NCBI GenBank assembly: GCA_018398805.1
Contig: JAGFBZ010000731.1
Location: forward strand, 478,690 to 542,689
Origin: Hirundichthys speculiger
Lineage: Eukaryota > Chordata > Actinopteri > Beloniformes > Exocoetidae
Direction: 5' to 3'
Length of the DNA stretch: 64,000 nt
Each line of letters opens with the position of its first letter. Within the stretch, counting starts at the first letter, position 1. The position numbers and the translations under genes are program-made. The notes beneath the pieces are model-generated. The model saw only the letters and a list, made by a program, of their open reading frames with translations, searched no databases and was not told where the DNA came from. This document shows, one piece after another, positions 1 through 11,296 of the stretch.

Positions 1-1158
1 TAGCTACAACACAGTATCTACACCAAGATGGCGTGGGGCCCATGTGCAATGCTGAAATATAAAATGAGCTTGACTTCAGTCAACTGGAGCAGCTTTTTCA
101 TTTGTGCATGAGGGCCAGCCTCTTCAGAAGTTGTTGTGGTGGAGAACATTAGACGGCTGTCAGAGTGAGGCTGGGTAAATAGTGACACAATCTCAGTTTG
201 GATGAATATTTCACTGTCCCCAAATAAGAGCTTTTCAGAGAAATGTATAATTGGTTGGGAGGTCAGCAAGTGTTTAAAGACTCTGGTAAATTTTAGAAAA
301 GGCTGCTCTTACAGATGAAGGGCTTTGTTAACATCTTGGTTCCTTCCAACTTTAAACGGTTAAATACTGTTTCATTGCAACATACAGCTGAATAAAGTCA
401 AATCTTCCAGATTTTAGAAAATGAATAAAGCTGCCCTAACCACAAGACTTATGACTTCAAAATCCTGAGTACAGAAAATAATCTGGCTTTTACTTGATCA
501 CAGCTGCATGAAGTAAAAGGTAACTGAATTATTGCACTGTGAAGCGAGTGTGTTAGTGATGGCAAGATGACTCATTGTTCCACTTCAGCCAGTTGGTTCT
601 AGAAAGGGTTCATTTCTTGAAACTTCAAATGCACATGAAACCACCTACTGGTCAGGTTTATAATCACAGCCATCTGAATCTTAAAATGTGATGCATTAAA
701 TTTATGTATCAGTTATGGCTCTTGCAAATGACTGTGAATAACAAAATGTGTATGACCAAATAATTGGTCTACATAAATGATCAAGTGCATAATTTCTTTG
801 AATGTAATCTGTTTCCCAAAGTAGTATATGATACAGCATGTTGTGCAATTTCTTTTGTCATTTTAAGAAAATGACCTGAGCTTATTTGGGCAGAGAACAA
901 TGAAAGTGCTTGTGGAACTACGGAGGGGGGGCACTGAATATGCTTGTGCAACTTGGACAATGATGACCATTAAAGGGGTAATTTTATGCATTTTTATTCA
1001 GAAATAGCAATTTTACCACAGTTTTTGTTTTTAACCGATTCCTTTTTTTTTAGACTCTATGTCTCCAGCCTTGGAGAACACCCTTTCACATGGCACAGAG
1101 GATGCTGGGCTGCACAAAAAATGCTTGTGCCATCATGTACAGTTTTTCCTAAGCAAAC
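1..1158. other. Duplicated 3' flank of an E-family unit, inverted; no gene seen
   Basis: No convincing gene. The first ~250 bases match, in reverse complement, the 57.9-58.36 kb region next to E3/E4 (shared stretch around the words ccacaacaacttctgaagag and gtagatactgtgttgtagct). Parts of 200-400 also resemble 20.8-21.05 kb. This suggests that the window opens inside the downstream flank of a further E-family gene lying to the left in + orientation. From about 560 to 1158 I see only AT-rich unassigned sequence. Confidence 0.55.
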
Positions 1159-1166
1159 CTAATGCA

Positions 1167-1341
1167 CTGGGGCGCCGCTAGGGATTTTGGGCCCCATGAA
1201 AAGAATCTTTACAGGGCCCCCCAACACAGCGGCGAAATTTGTTGATGCTATTTTTGATTATCATTAGGGGCCTCTCTGGGCCCCCCTCAATCATGGGCCC
1301 CTATAATCCGTATCCTTTACCCCCCCTTTTCGGCGCCCCAG
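1167..1341. mobile_element. Short non-autonomous hAT-like MITE with 8-bp TSD
   Basis: The ends are inverted: CTGGGGCGCC on the left and GGCGCCCCAG on the right. They are flanked by an exact 8-bp direct repeat CTAATGCA at 1159-1166 and 1342-1349, as expected for hAT transposition. The 175-bp interior has no coding capacity. Confidence 0.85.
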
Positions 1342-1349
1342 CTAATGCA

Positions 1350-1920
1350 TCTAAAATAATGGTATATACAGCTTACGTTATTTGGACTAATCAAGTCAAA
1401 ATGTTCCCACATGGGGGAAATCCTCTTCTGAGCTGGCTCCATCCTCCTCCTATCCTGTCCTCACTCTCTTAAATCTACTGTTTCTCTCTCTCTCTCCTAA
1501 ACTCTGCTAAACTCTCCAAACTGAACTGCCACCAACTATATAAACGCTTCTAGTATCCAAGCTATCCAAACTCTATCCACACTCTGAACTGACTGCAACT
1601 CACCTACAAAAACCCACATTTTAAATGGAGCCTGTGGCGTTTATAAAGCTGTCAAACCCTGCGCCCAAATCTGAACCATTTCTCAAAGCAGTCACGTGGT
1701 ACAGCCGGGCAGCGAAGCTTCGGACGTCATCGCTTTCGCCTCCTCCCCTAAACGAAGCAAGCCTTGATACGCGCTTCCCGGAAATGCCCCCTCCATTACT
1801 CGATACACGCTTCGAAGCCTCGGCACGCCTCGTAACATCACTAAAGTGTGATGCAAATTTGCATGTTCTGTCGGGACAGGAGCTGATCTACCCCCTCTGA
1901 TAGAGGTGTGCTCCACTGAG
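1350..1920. other. Unassigned, probably older repeat
   Basis: Pyrimidine-rich sequence (CT tract near 1485) followed by a GC-richer part. The open frames here are short, overlap on both strands and show no family resemblance. I see nothing assignable. Confidence 0.4.
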
Positions 1921-2235
1921 CCATGACATCTCCTGCAGAAGGAAAAACTCTGGACTGAAGACTCTTGTCATCAGGCTAAGAGGATCCCATCTGGGAATGT
2001 CTCACCAAGTATCAGCCCAATCTGATGTGGGATCTCAGAATAAAGGACATTCAATCATAAATGCTATACTGGCACCATCTTACCATAGCTGTGAAATGAA
2101 AAGTCCCACCTTCCACGGATCAGGAATTTGAACCTGGGACTTCCTATAAGGTAGATAACAACACCACCACTGATCCACTCAGACACGTGATTGACAGGCA
2201 GATCCCTTTTTCCCCTACATCTCTTACATTAGAGA
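1921..2235. repeat. Segment duplicated at 21.05-21.43 kb and inverted at 57.48-57.75 kb, with SINE-like tRNA boxes
   Basis: The stretch from 'ctggactgaagactctt' onward recurs at 21057-21200 and, reverse-complemented, near 57600-57720. On the minus strand it carries a sequence like a tRNA B box (GGTTCAAAT at about 2127-2135) and an upstream A-box-like run. A tRNA-derived SINE is possible but not proven. Confidence 0.45.
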
Positions 2236-2414
2236 TCCCACAAGGGAGTTAGTGTTGCAGCAGCACAATTTACAAATGGAAAATATACATATGAACAAAT
2301 GTTTGTTCTGAACACACAGTTAGCATGTTAATGTAAAGATGCTAGATGACAGTCAGAAACCAGTCATCTAACACTGGGACAGGGTTTTTCTGCAGTGGCC
2401 TGTCAGAATACAAG

Positions 2415-3110
2415 AGGAAGCAAGTCCCGGTTCAATTCAATTCAATTTAATTTTATTTGTATAGCGTCTGTTACAATGTCAATTGTCTCTAGGTGCTTTA
2501 CAGAGACCCAGATCATGACCCCCGAGCAAATATTAACTAAAATTATATCAAATCAAATCAAGGATAATGGCAAGTTAAAAAAAAAAACTCCCACAGAGGG
2601 AGAAAAAAACCTTTAAGCCAAACATTGGCAAGAAAAAACTCCACTTTAAGAGAAAGAAACTTTGAGCAGGACCTGGCTCATATGGGGGGACCTTCCTGCT
2701 GAAGGCCATCCGGGTAAAGAAAGAAAAGAGGGGAGACAGGACAGAAAGAGGATGGAGGACAGGGAGAGGAGAGCACACAAATGACTAAATATGACCATAT
2801 AAACAAACAGATGGAGGCAGCAGCACTGGGATGAGATGGCCAGAGGACCAGGTCGCCGATCACCACGCCAGTCGGCACCCAAACACAAGTGGAGGAGAAC
2901 CCCGGGATGGACAGAGGATGGAACTGCAAGTCAGCATGAAACCCAGAAAACTCTGGCCTGGAAATACACTGAAAAAAAAAAAAAGGGGGGGGGGGGGGGG
3001 GGCAAAACAGCACAACAAACCACAGGAAAGTAAAGAATATGGAGCAGTTACAGTAACAAGGTGCTCCCAAGTAATTATGAATGAGCTGGAGGAGGAAGGG
3101 GAAGGAAAAG
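2415..3110 (+). repeat. Dispersed teleost LINE/SINE-type 3' repeat
   Basis: It begins with the TTCAATTCAATTCAATTT / TTTATTTGTATAGCG signature. It continues with the 'aaaaactccca...gagggagaaaaaaacc' and 'gaagaaact...cctggctcat' modules that I know as a widespread fish interspersed repeat. It ends in an A/G homopolymer at about 2969-3001. The ORFs across it (both strands) are low-complexity artefacts. A shorter related copy occurs at 21626-21700. Confidence 0.6.
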
Positions 3111-3567
3111 AGCAGTGGAGACACCACTCAGATCATGTTGGCGTCTCCCTGCAGCGTAGGCCTATAGCAGCATAACTATGACGAAGCTGTGATTAAGACA
3201 AGCCTACTCTAGTCTGAGATACAACTATGGCTATAACTATTAGCCCCCCCACACACAAACACACATTTAGATTAACTGTAGTCTTTACTGAACGGAAATG
3301 TTTTCCGTTTCGTTTAAAGATGGAGATGAACCAGTCCGTCCATGCAAATGAAACCAAGTCTTGGAGCAGTTGCACTTTCAAATTCAACCCAGTTTAACAC
3401 CTATGACAGTAGTGATTTCACTTCACCTTATTGCACTTTTCTACAAACCAAGAAACCCATCAGATTGTATTCATCTCCCAAACAGTTCTCTTCTCATTTG
3501 CTTACAGTGAATTGATGTCCCTTGATTTTAAGGCAGTTTATGCCTTTGAGAAAAAAGTTAAGCTATG

Positions 3568-3621
<54 letters not shown>

Positions 3622-3920
3622 ACCTGTGTTCATGTAGTGTAAGTTTAATATCAGAAATCCTGTGTGGCAGCTGAACTTGATGCACAAGTGGATAATCTGC
3701 GCCATTTTACAAATGCGTAACAACCATTTTAGACTTGAGTGTTGCACATGGGCCCCATGCCATCTTTGGTGGAGATACTCCTGCGATGCATCATGTTACT
3801 GCTACAGTGCAGCACTGAGCTTCCTTTATCCAGCAATTAGGAGGCAAGTTGTCCATCTCCCCAGTTCATTTAAAGCTAAATGAAATTACAAGCCTGCACT
3901 TCCACATGATCAATAAAAAG
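3111..3920. other. Intergenic, with poly-A run and E1 downstream flank
   Basis: No gene is seen. A run of more than 40 A lies at 3570-3619. From about 3660 on, the sequence matches the E-family downstream flank found at 22040-22290 and 58215-58500. Confidence 0.5.
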
Positions 3921-3923
3921 CCA

Positions 3924-3929
3924 TTTATT
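3924..3929 (-). terminator. Polyadenylation signal of E1 (AATAAA on minus strand)
   Basis: TTTATT on the + strand, that is AATAAA on the coding strand, about 115 bases after the E1 stop. The equivalent signal stands at the same place in E2 and E3. Confidence 0.8.
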
Positions 3930-4043
3930 GAATATTCAGTTGGTCGTCTCTTCTAGAACAGGGAGACCTGCAAGACAGATGAGGGTCAGACATCAGAAGT
4001 TGCAGAGACATGTAGAGTGGAGGCAGCCTCACCAGAAGCATCT

Positions 4044-4683
4044 TCAGAAGCCCTTGCTGTGTTGAGATGTCTTGCCAGTGTGTTGAAATACTGGCTCCAG
4101 GGGATGAAGTGGTTCAGTTGGGGTGTAGCGGAACCAACGCCACACGAGTCGTTTCTTGCCGTAGCGGGACCGAGACTTGAAAGCGTACACTTGATCCTGG
4201 TCATCTACAGGAGTGAAGACTGGCTCCTCCCCATCAGGTGAGGTCCAGCTCTCCTGTGTAACCTGTTGGTCTCCTGGAGCTCCGGACTGACCATCCTGAC
4301 CACTGTACAGTTGTGGTCCATAACCAGAGGAGCCAGCACTCCCAGTAGTACTGGAGCTGCTGTAGTAAGAACCTGGATAGCTGCTGAAACCACCAGACCC
4401 ACTGGCTTGTCCAGAAGGTTTAGTGTCTTGTTCTGAGAATACAGAGTAGGACGATGGGGGGTAACTACCAGCACTGCCTGAGAAGAAATAAGAAACCAGC
4501 TTTTATAATCATTTACACAGTCTTTGAGACTTTATCAGTGTTACCTTACCTCCTTGTGGGGGAGGAAAGCAGGTGATGCTTCCAAGCAGTAGGAAAGAAA
4601 CCCACAACACCCTGTAGACACAGACAATCCTGATGATAAAGTTCAGACCTCCGCTCATATTCAATAATTTACACTCACCTCAT
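4044..4683 (-). CDS. E1: secreted Gly/Ser/Tyr-rich protein with basic WRW tail (family E)
   Basis: Unrecognised secreted protein, 166 aa, in three coding exons: 4679-4683 (ATGAG), 4550-4611 and 4044-4477, with GT-AG introns in phases 2 and 1. Exon 2 gives a signal peptide core (VLWVSFLLLGSITC, cleavage probably after the Cys) followed by FPPPQ. The mature part has a Ser/Gly/Tyr-rich middle, then an acidic stretch (EEPVFTPVDDQ) and a strongly conserved basic/aromatic block (KSRSRYGKKRLVWRWFRYTP). The start of exon 3 differs from E2/E3: SAGSYPP replaces the NLPWS seen there. All splice sites are intact and the frame is open, so this looks functional. It is divergent to A1, 9.7 kb away, with transposons filling the gap. 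It has no similarity to a catalytic domain that I can see; an extracellular structural role is inferred only from composition. Confidence 0.85.
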
Positions 4684-4772
4684 TCTGACTGAATACATAC
4701 ACCAGAAGTCAAATATCTTCAATAATACAGAGTTCAGAAAACACTGATACTGCTGGTGCAGACTGGTGCTGC

Positions 4773-4824
4773 TTTTAAATGATCCTCAGTGCAGCAGGAA
4801 CTGATTGATCAGCGCTAACAGCTG
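4773..4824 (-). promoter_or_regulatory. E1 promoter: TTTAAA box and CAGCTG E-box
   Basis: On the coding strand a palindromic AACAGCTGTT-type E-box (CAGCTG at 4819-4824) lies about 40 bp upstream of a TTTAAAA box (4773-4779). The box is about 90 bp before the ATG. The same arrangement is conserved in E2 and E3. Confidence 0.6.
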
Positions 4825-4979
4825 TTGCTGATTGATGCACAGCTGCACTGTGTGCTGGCGTTATGAAAGAGAAACAAGAAATACTATCACTGGAAGACAG
4901 GGTTAAAGAGATAAATATTAAAGACATATGAAATGCAGCCTCAGAGGGTCACTAGACAGTGTTTTCTGACCTGAGGGTT

Positions 4980-5545
4980 AGGTCAGGAAGGTCATCTGAC
5001 TTTGAATGTTGGGACTATGACAGGAAAAGCTAGAGAGTTGGTTGATCCAGAGGAGGAAGGTGGATATTCTGTGTGTTCAGGAGACCAGGTATATTCAGAC
5101 AAAACTATGTCCCTCCCATCAATAAAAGGGGAAAAAAAGATCTGTCTATAACTCCTGGCACTGAATTCTGGACTCATGCACAGTGATGAGTCTGAAGATA
5201 GAGACTGAAAGAGTGATGTTCAGAGTAGTTAGTGGTTATGCCCCAAAGTTAGGATGTGAGTTAGAAGAAAAAGAGAATTTGTGGATTGAGGTGGTGAAGT
5301 GATGCAGAGGATCTCTATAGATGAAAGAGTAGTGATTGGAGCAGACTTCAATGGTCATGTTGGAGAAGGAAACAGAGGTGATGAGGAAGTGATGGACAGG
5401 TTTGGTATTCAGGTTAGGAATGCAGAAGGTCAGATGGTGGTAGACTTTGTAAAAGTCTACGATGTCCACGATGTTAACTGGAGTACTTCAGAGGTTCTCA
5501 GTTGGAGTTCAGGTCCTGTGTGTCGTGGGCCTGCAAAGCGCTTGG
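4980..5545 (+). pseudogene. RTE-type LINE endonuclease fragment
   Basis: Broken reading frames across this stretch resemble the apurinic-type endonuclease of RTE-like LINEs. The piece at 5299-5460 contains VIGADFNGHVGEGNRGDEE and then EGQMVVDF, the usual order in this family. An upstream piece has LVDPEEEGGYSVCSGDQ. Stops and frameshifts separate the pieces, and it is truncated on the right near 5500. The same LINE in reverse lies beside E3 (54.4-55.65 kb), so the insertion probably predates that duplication. Confidence 0.75.
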
Positions 5546-5553
5546 GTTTAGAC

Positions 5554-6646
5554 TAGGGATGCGCGCGATTAGTCGTCTAACCGATTAAACGTCCGCCCAC
5601 TTTTTAGTCGGCACCAGAAATATTAGTCGTTTAAACCAATTTGTGTTTTATTCATGTACAAGACCGCTTAACTGTCATACAGCCGCCACTAGTCGGAGCT
5701 ACAGAGCCGTCAGACAGCAGCCCCCCTCTCCACAGCAATGCTCGAGTAGACTGGAGTTTTAAAACGGCACGGTGGGAAGATAGTCTCTCGCAAAACCAGC
5801 GCGGTTTGGCGGTACTTTAATCTAGAAAATGAAAACAAGGTAGTATGTAGACTGTGTCAGAGACAACTGGCATACAATCACTCGACTGGAGCAATGCGCA
5901 ACCACATTCCACCTAAAGCATTTGGATGTTAATCTGCACGAGACGACGGCTGCTGATGCTAGCGGTGCTAATGCTAGCGGTGCTTGCCACACTTAGGCCG
6001 ATTTGACATTGTTTACCCGGAGACGTGATTTCCCGTCCGGTCTGAGAGATTTTAGATGTTTGTTTAATTTTACACTCATATTGAACTGTGCATAGAGCTT
6101 AATAATTCAGCAGCAATTTATCTTTTTTAGATGTTACATTATTTGTTAACTTTAAGTGAGTTTTTGTCGGATGTGCAGGGTTTATATTCATACTGCACGG
6201 TGCAAAATGCTGCTCGTTTTGGTTGAAATTTAATTATAATTTAGATGTTTTATTAACTTGAAAGTGAATTAAAGCTATAATTTTTTGTCGGATAATCTGC
6301 AAGATTCAATGTGTCAGAGGCAATTTATTTATTTTGGTGGTTAACGTTTGACTGAGTTGCCTTCATGGTCACATTCATTCATACTGCACGGTGCAAAGTG
6401 TCTCATAATTCAGCGGCATTTAAAATCCGACATGGTTGTTGAACATTTTGATTAAAGGCTAAAAGAACTCTTGTTACACACATTATTTGTTGGGACAATG
6501 TTCCAAATTCTGTTTCGATGTTTCTATAAATTGTGCTAAATTTACACTGTTTTCTGAGTGTTTTCCTTTTTTTTAGACTAGTCGACTAGTCTTAATTAAA
6601 ATTTTCGTTTAGTCGACAGGGAAATTAGTCGCCAGGAACATCCCTA
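5554..6646 (+). mobile_element. hAT element with BED-finger remnant and perfect 8-bp TSD
   Basis: The termini TAGGGATG and CATCCCTA are flanked by exact 8-bp repeats GTTTAGAC (5546-5553 and 6647-6654). The 5' part (about 5780-5930) encodes a broken BED-type zinc finger: W, then CRLCQRQL, then H...H in the usual spacing. No DDE transposase core remains, so it is a deleted, non-autonomous derivative. The rest is AT-rich filler. Confidence 0.9.
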
Positions 6647-6654
6647 GTTTAGAC

Positions 6655-7285
6655 CAGCTCCTCGCTGGGCAAGGGGGGGGGGGTGTCTGTCTGTTGTAGG
6701 AGAGGCCTGCTGCGATCATGTTGTGTTTTGGTGGTATTTACTCCAGTCAAGCTTTATTCTCTTTGAATCTTGCGTTTCTTCCTTTTATTTTCATCTGTGA
6801 TTCCATGTTTACGCCACATGATGCTAAAAGCAATGACAACATCTTTCTTGCGTGATCAGAGATCTGATCCCTTCCCCGACATCAACTGGGGTGGTGCACC
6901 TGCGGGTGCTTTTGAGAATTGAATGTTCTTTGCTTAGATAGTATTGTGTTTTTTTTTTCCTGCTGGGTTTTTGGCCTAGTCTAGACTAATTAGCCTCTAA
7001 GGGGTCTTTTGCCGTTCCTCTTATTTCTTGAATCTGGCTATCTAAATTATACTAAAATTCAAAATTCAAACTCCAAATTTAATCACTTTAATCATTTTAA
7101 CCGATCAATCAACTGATTCCAGTCTGAGCTGCAAACCCGTACACATAGTGGGGACGGGTGTTTGGCTGCTAAGAGGGGTCACATTTAGTAGACTGCGCTT
7201 CATTATTCCCTGTTTAGCTCGCAGTTGTGGGCTGGGCCCCTTTGGGTGGGAACCGCGTGCTCTACTACTGTGATCTAGATAAGCT
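6655..7285. other. Unassigned repeat-derived sequence
   Basis: No gene. Part of it (about 7070-7150) recurs at 23352-23432 upstream of E2, ending with the same 'cccgtacacatagtg' words, so it is an interspersed or duplicated repeat. Confidence 0.4.
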
Positions 7286-8204
7286 TGTCAAATGAGATTA
7301 AATGATTATTGTCATGCCTATTGATTGTGATCATTAATCTGTTACGGAAATGTAATGATTATTGTGACTTGTGATTTTTAATCAACATGGTAAGAACTGT
7401 TGTAAAAAAATCTTTGTTAATGAAATCATGTAATGATTAATGGGGTTGTTATGATAAATATTACTGTTGGGACTTGTGATTTCTAATCAATAATGGTAAG
7501 GACTATAGTAAAATTTAGTAATGCAGGAAATCAGTAAGAAATGGTAATACTGATCATTCCAGTGCAGGGGGAATGAGCCGAAGATGATCCCAAGGAGGGG
7601 GTCGAGTGATCCATAAGATTTTGGAATCATCTTTGCTATTATGTTGAAGAAATATTAAGGACTATTTTCTAACTGTGACATAAGTGATCATTTCAGTGTG
7701 TCTGAATGCAGAGTGAGTGTTATATGTACTGTTGTGGAATGTAAACAAAGAGGACAGCCGGCTCTGTGTGGAGCGTGTTGAATGTAAACAAAACGAGTCC
7801 CCTTTAAAAAAGAACGAGAGTTGGATGGTACTAAAACCAATGAAATAAAGCATAAATGCAGGTTGTTAATTAAGTAACAAATCCTTTGATAAATAAGCTA
7901 CATTTCTTTTGAGGAGAAAAGTTAAACTGGATTATTCAAAACAACTCTATGTGCTTCTAGACCTTAGGGGTGTACCACGAAGTGAGATTAGAGGGTTACC
8001 GAGGTATGTTGAGTCTAAAGCCAGGATTTCCAGTACCACGAAGGTGGCTCTCTTTTAACCTGGCTAGATCACCATGGTAACTTACTCTGCAAGCTTAACC
8101 TGGTCCGGAGCAGGTTATGTGCAGAGTTTAGGCTTAAATCAGCTATAAAAAGCGCCACCCTTTCACTTTCACCCAATCCCTTTGACCTGAGCGCCAGGAT
8201 TGTG

Positions 8205-8340
8205 CGAGGATCTTTAGGGAGGGAGAGAGTATTCAGAGACCGGACTGATCCGCTGGCTTCCCATGACGATATTCTCTATGAACGATATAGATTTCCAGCT
8301 GAGGGAATACGTTACATTTGTAATCTGCTAGAGCCATATA
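8205..8340 (+). pseudogene. HARBI1-like transposase N-terminal fragment
   Basis: The + strand encodes ERVFRDRTDPLASHDDIL followed by a YRFPAEG...RYICNLLEPY stretch, the N-terminal region of Harbinger (HARBI1-type) nucleases. It is cut at 8341 by another repeat, and no catalytic DDE region is present in this element. Confidence 0.75.
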
Positions 8341-8830
8341 CAGTTGTGTTCAAAATAATAGCAGTCTGTTCAAAAAATTGAGTAAAGCCCAAAATCCTTA
8401 TAATGGTTTTTATTTCCATGCATTGGGAACACTGCACATTATATTCTAAATCAAAACATGAAGAAAAAAGCAGAAATTCTTTACTCACTTTACAGAAAAT
8501 GAAGAAAAATGAACATTGGGCTGTTCAAAAAAATAGTAGTGTCTGCATTTTACTTTACAAACTCAAATATTTACTGTATAAACTGAAAAATATCCAGGAT
8601 TCAGCATTCCTATGAATCACTAAACTAATATTTAGTTGTATAGCCACTGTTTCTGAGAACCGCTTCACATCTGTGTTGCATGGAGTTGACCAACTTCTGG
8701 AATCTGTGGTATTATATTTTTGTGCTTGGTCTTGATTTGCATCCAATTCTTTTTGTAGTGCTGGTACCACAGCTATTAGAACACCCATTAAAATCTGGTT
8801 AGTCTATATGGTATTATATAGCTGCTGGTG
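8341..8830 (-). mobile_element. Tc1-like fragment nested in Harbinger copy 1
   Basis: It starts with CAGTTGTGTTCAAAATAATA, a terminal sequence known to me from fish Tc1/mariner-type elements. It contains a minus-strand frame (8555-8788), possibly a degraded Tc1-like transposase tail. The right terminus is not recognisable. It is absent from Harbinger copy 2, so it inserted later. Confidence 0.5.
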
Positions 8831-9302
8831 TATTGGGCTGCATTATATTGAAAACTGTTTCTAATATTTTGTCCACTCCATTAACATATTTGAGGGGGGC
8901 AAATATTAGGTACACTTTTCAATGTAACACAATCTTCTTCAATAATAAACATAAAGTAGAATTATCTATTATTACCTTTCTGACAATGTTAACAAACTGA
9001 AAATGTAGAAGCTTATTAAAAGTAGACTATAGCAAAGCATTTGTATTGGATTGTATTAGATTGCACAGCTGTACCTATTAAAGTGGCCGGTGAGTGTATA
9101 TTGGTATCACAGATAATATTAAATATTAAATTAATTTCACATAGATTTAGCAAAAAACTAAAGTGATTTTCATTTATCATTAATAATGGGACAGTCAGAC
9201 CTACATAATGTTTAAATCTGCTGCATTAAGTTTAAAGTTTAAGCGCTCTAAAAGAGGGAGGGAGATTAATTAAGGTGCATTAAGTGGTGAAATAAATATA
9301 AC

Positions 9303-9557
9303 TTAAGAATTTACACGATCTGCAATTATTTGCCAGCACTCCTCTCTGGCTTTATTCGCACCAACAGTGTTGCTTTTGGCCGTAAAGATTACTTTGAAAT
9401 CCTCATAGCCCTGCATTATTAAAACCTGCTCCTCCTGACTGAAATATACGGACCGCAATCTATCCATTTTATCCGGAATAGGCGTCAAATGACGCGTCAA
9501 ACGCCCCCTTTTATGTGAACACGCACAGAGCAGAAAGCAGAAAGCCGCGGTTAACAA
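9303..9557 (-). CDS. Harbinger-associated Myb/SANT-like protein (partial)
   Basis: 84 codons on the minus strand. The segment MDRLRSVYFSQEEQVLIMQG and the following AREECWQIIADRVN have the spaced aromatic/hydrophobic pattern of the Myb/SANT-MADF DNA-binding proteins that accompany Harbinger transposases. It is nearly identical to the product at 47577-47743. The frame remains open, but the partner transposase is broken, so it is probably a relic. In the host element it would help bind the transposon ends. Confidence 0.65.
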   Translation of the reverse strand: MLTAAFCFLLCACSHKRGRLTRHLTPIPDKMDRLRSVYFSQEEQVLIMQGYEDFKVIFTAKSNTVGANKAREECWQIIADRVNS

Positions 9558-11098
9558 AGATAGTTGATAACCACCGTCGTGGTACCAATTATCTCTGATG
9601 GCGAGTTTCAGGTTTGTTAAGCCAGCTCACCCAAAGAAAGCCTGGCTGTGTCGAACTTGCTTCGTGGTACACCCCTCTTGACAAGATAAGGGGACTCACT
9701 CCTACATACATACAGCTGAGTAGCCGCTGTTAGCATGCGATGGCGAGAGATAACCGGGGACGAATAGCCTTGAAGCTTCAGGCAGGGGGTTGGTTATGTA
9801 AGACTGTGAACGTGGACCAGTCAGAACGATACTCTGTTAATGTGATTACGCATGCCACTGGAAAACCAATCGTGAATGGTATGTAAATATGACTATGCAC
9901 GCCCTACTGTGTGAAACCAATCAGGACGTGTGAATCCTGAATAAACAAGGACTTTGGGGGCTGGATCAAGTCAGGCGTGGCCAGCCAGTGGGCATAAAAG
10001 TGGAGGTTTTGAGAGAAATAGCGTTCATTCTGTGGAGGGTTCTTCGAAGGATGATCAGCTGGGACCAGGAGCTAACCACCTCAAGGAATTTTACTGGGAA
10101 ATTTATTCTTCAAGACAAGAACAGAGAAAGAAGACGTTCGGAACGGAATAACTATTTTCCCAATTTTTGAGGAACATATTCGGAGCTTTCAGATTTTCCC
10201 TAGCTCACTGCAGGAGAGGAGAAGGAGCCGGATACCAGAGTTCCAAGAACACCCACCCTGTTATTGGAAGGACCTGCCTCGACACCTCGCTTCACAGCCT
10301 TGGATAAGAACAATCTGGCCACTTGCCCATAACAAACCAGCCTGAATCCATTCAAATGAACAAATGAAATTGGAATTATAAGCCACAGCTCACACCAAAC
10401 CAACCTGAATCAAATCAAATGAATGAGATTGGAATTATAAATTACAGTACTTCCAACCAGCCAGGATTCCATGGAAATAACTGGAATTACAAGCCACGGC
10501 TTGAATTAACACAGAACGGAGTTGCCAGCTGTGGCATTATTGTGGAGTATTAGTTTGTTTTCCAATGTTCAATCAAAGTTTGATCAATGTTTAATCAATG
10601 AAATGCTGTTGCTTAACCCTGCTAACCTGTTTAATAAATATAAAATTAACACAAGACGTTGTGGTTAATATTGAAACTGTCCCCACAAGTGTACACAGGT
10701 GTGTCTCTGCATAACAACACAGGTTCTGATTGGTTACTCTAGCCCACTATTATCACAGACCCTTGGGGCTTGCTGTCCAAGCCACTAAACTTAACCTAGC
10801 CGGTAACAAGAGCCTAGATCATAAGGGGGGAGCTGCAGTCAACGAATGTGGCTGATAACAGTACCTAAAGCCAGACTATTCCTTTAGGGTAGTTATCAGA
10901 GTAGGCGGGGTAGACATTTGGATGGATTGATGCAGTGAGAGCTAGGCGAATCTTAAACAAAGTTTAAACAAAGTTGAGGAATTCTAGCGAGGTGAACCCC
11001 CCCGAGGCTGCAACTTTGAGCCCGAAGGATGCAGAGCTGGTCCCGGTGACAGACTCTGCTGGTTAGAGACTGAAACCGTCACCTGGGGGGATCTAACA

Positions 11099-11288
11099 AT
11101 ATGCAAAGAAAATGGGGTGCAAAAACAAAAAGTGGGGACTGTAATATTAAAACTGCATTTTGGGGCCTTATTGTATAATGCTGGTTCAAAAGTCCATGAC
11201 TTATACTCTAGATTCTGGTCTGTTGAGGGCCATCGCTTCTGTTTATCATTTTGGCTCCACTAAGTCTGCTATGTTTTGACATGTAGGC
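11099..11288. other. Unassigned sequence between solo LTR and hAT
   Basis: About 190 bases with no coding or repeat signature that I recognise. Confidence 0.4.
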
Positions 11289-11296
11289 GTCTAGAC

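Larger units (their letters stand above)
7966..9676. mobile_element. PIF/Harbinger element (copy 1) with TIRs and 3-bp TSD
   Basis: The inverted ends are AGGGGTGTACCACGAAG on the left (7966) and its reverse complement on the right (ending 9676). They are flanked by CTT at 7963-7965 and 9677-9679. Inside are both protein types of Harbinger elements as remnants: a HARBI1-like transposase piece on the + strand and a Myb/MADF-like protein on the minus strand. A Tc1-like fragment sits inside. The 47.4-49.0 kb copy is its sibling. Confidence 0.9.
7286..11098 (+). mobile_element. Solo LTR of a retrovirus-like element, split by a Harbinger insertion
   Basis: It begins TGTCAAATGA and ends ATCTAACA, like the LTR at 58964-61009 (TGTCAAATGA ... 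TTTTACA). Several blocks are shared with that LTR: 'ggtaacaagagcc', 'gcagtgagagctaggcg' and 'gagctggtcccggtgacagactctgct'. If the Harbinger element 7966-9676 and one 3-bp TSD are removed, about 2.1 kb remains, close to the 2.05 kb of the other LTR. I see no internal gag/pol next to it. I find no clear target-site duplication, so the left edge is less sure than the right. Confidence 0.7.

Noticed and set aside
2575..3175. Overlapping ORFs on both strands near 2.6-3.2 kb
   Set aside because: They lie in a dispersed repeat with homopolymers; no conserved protein.
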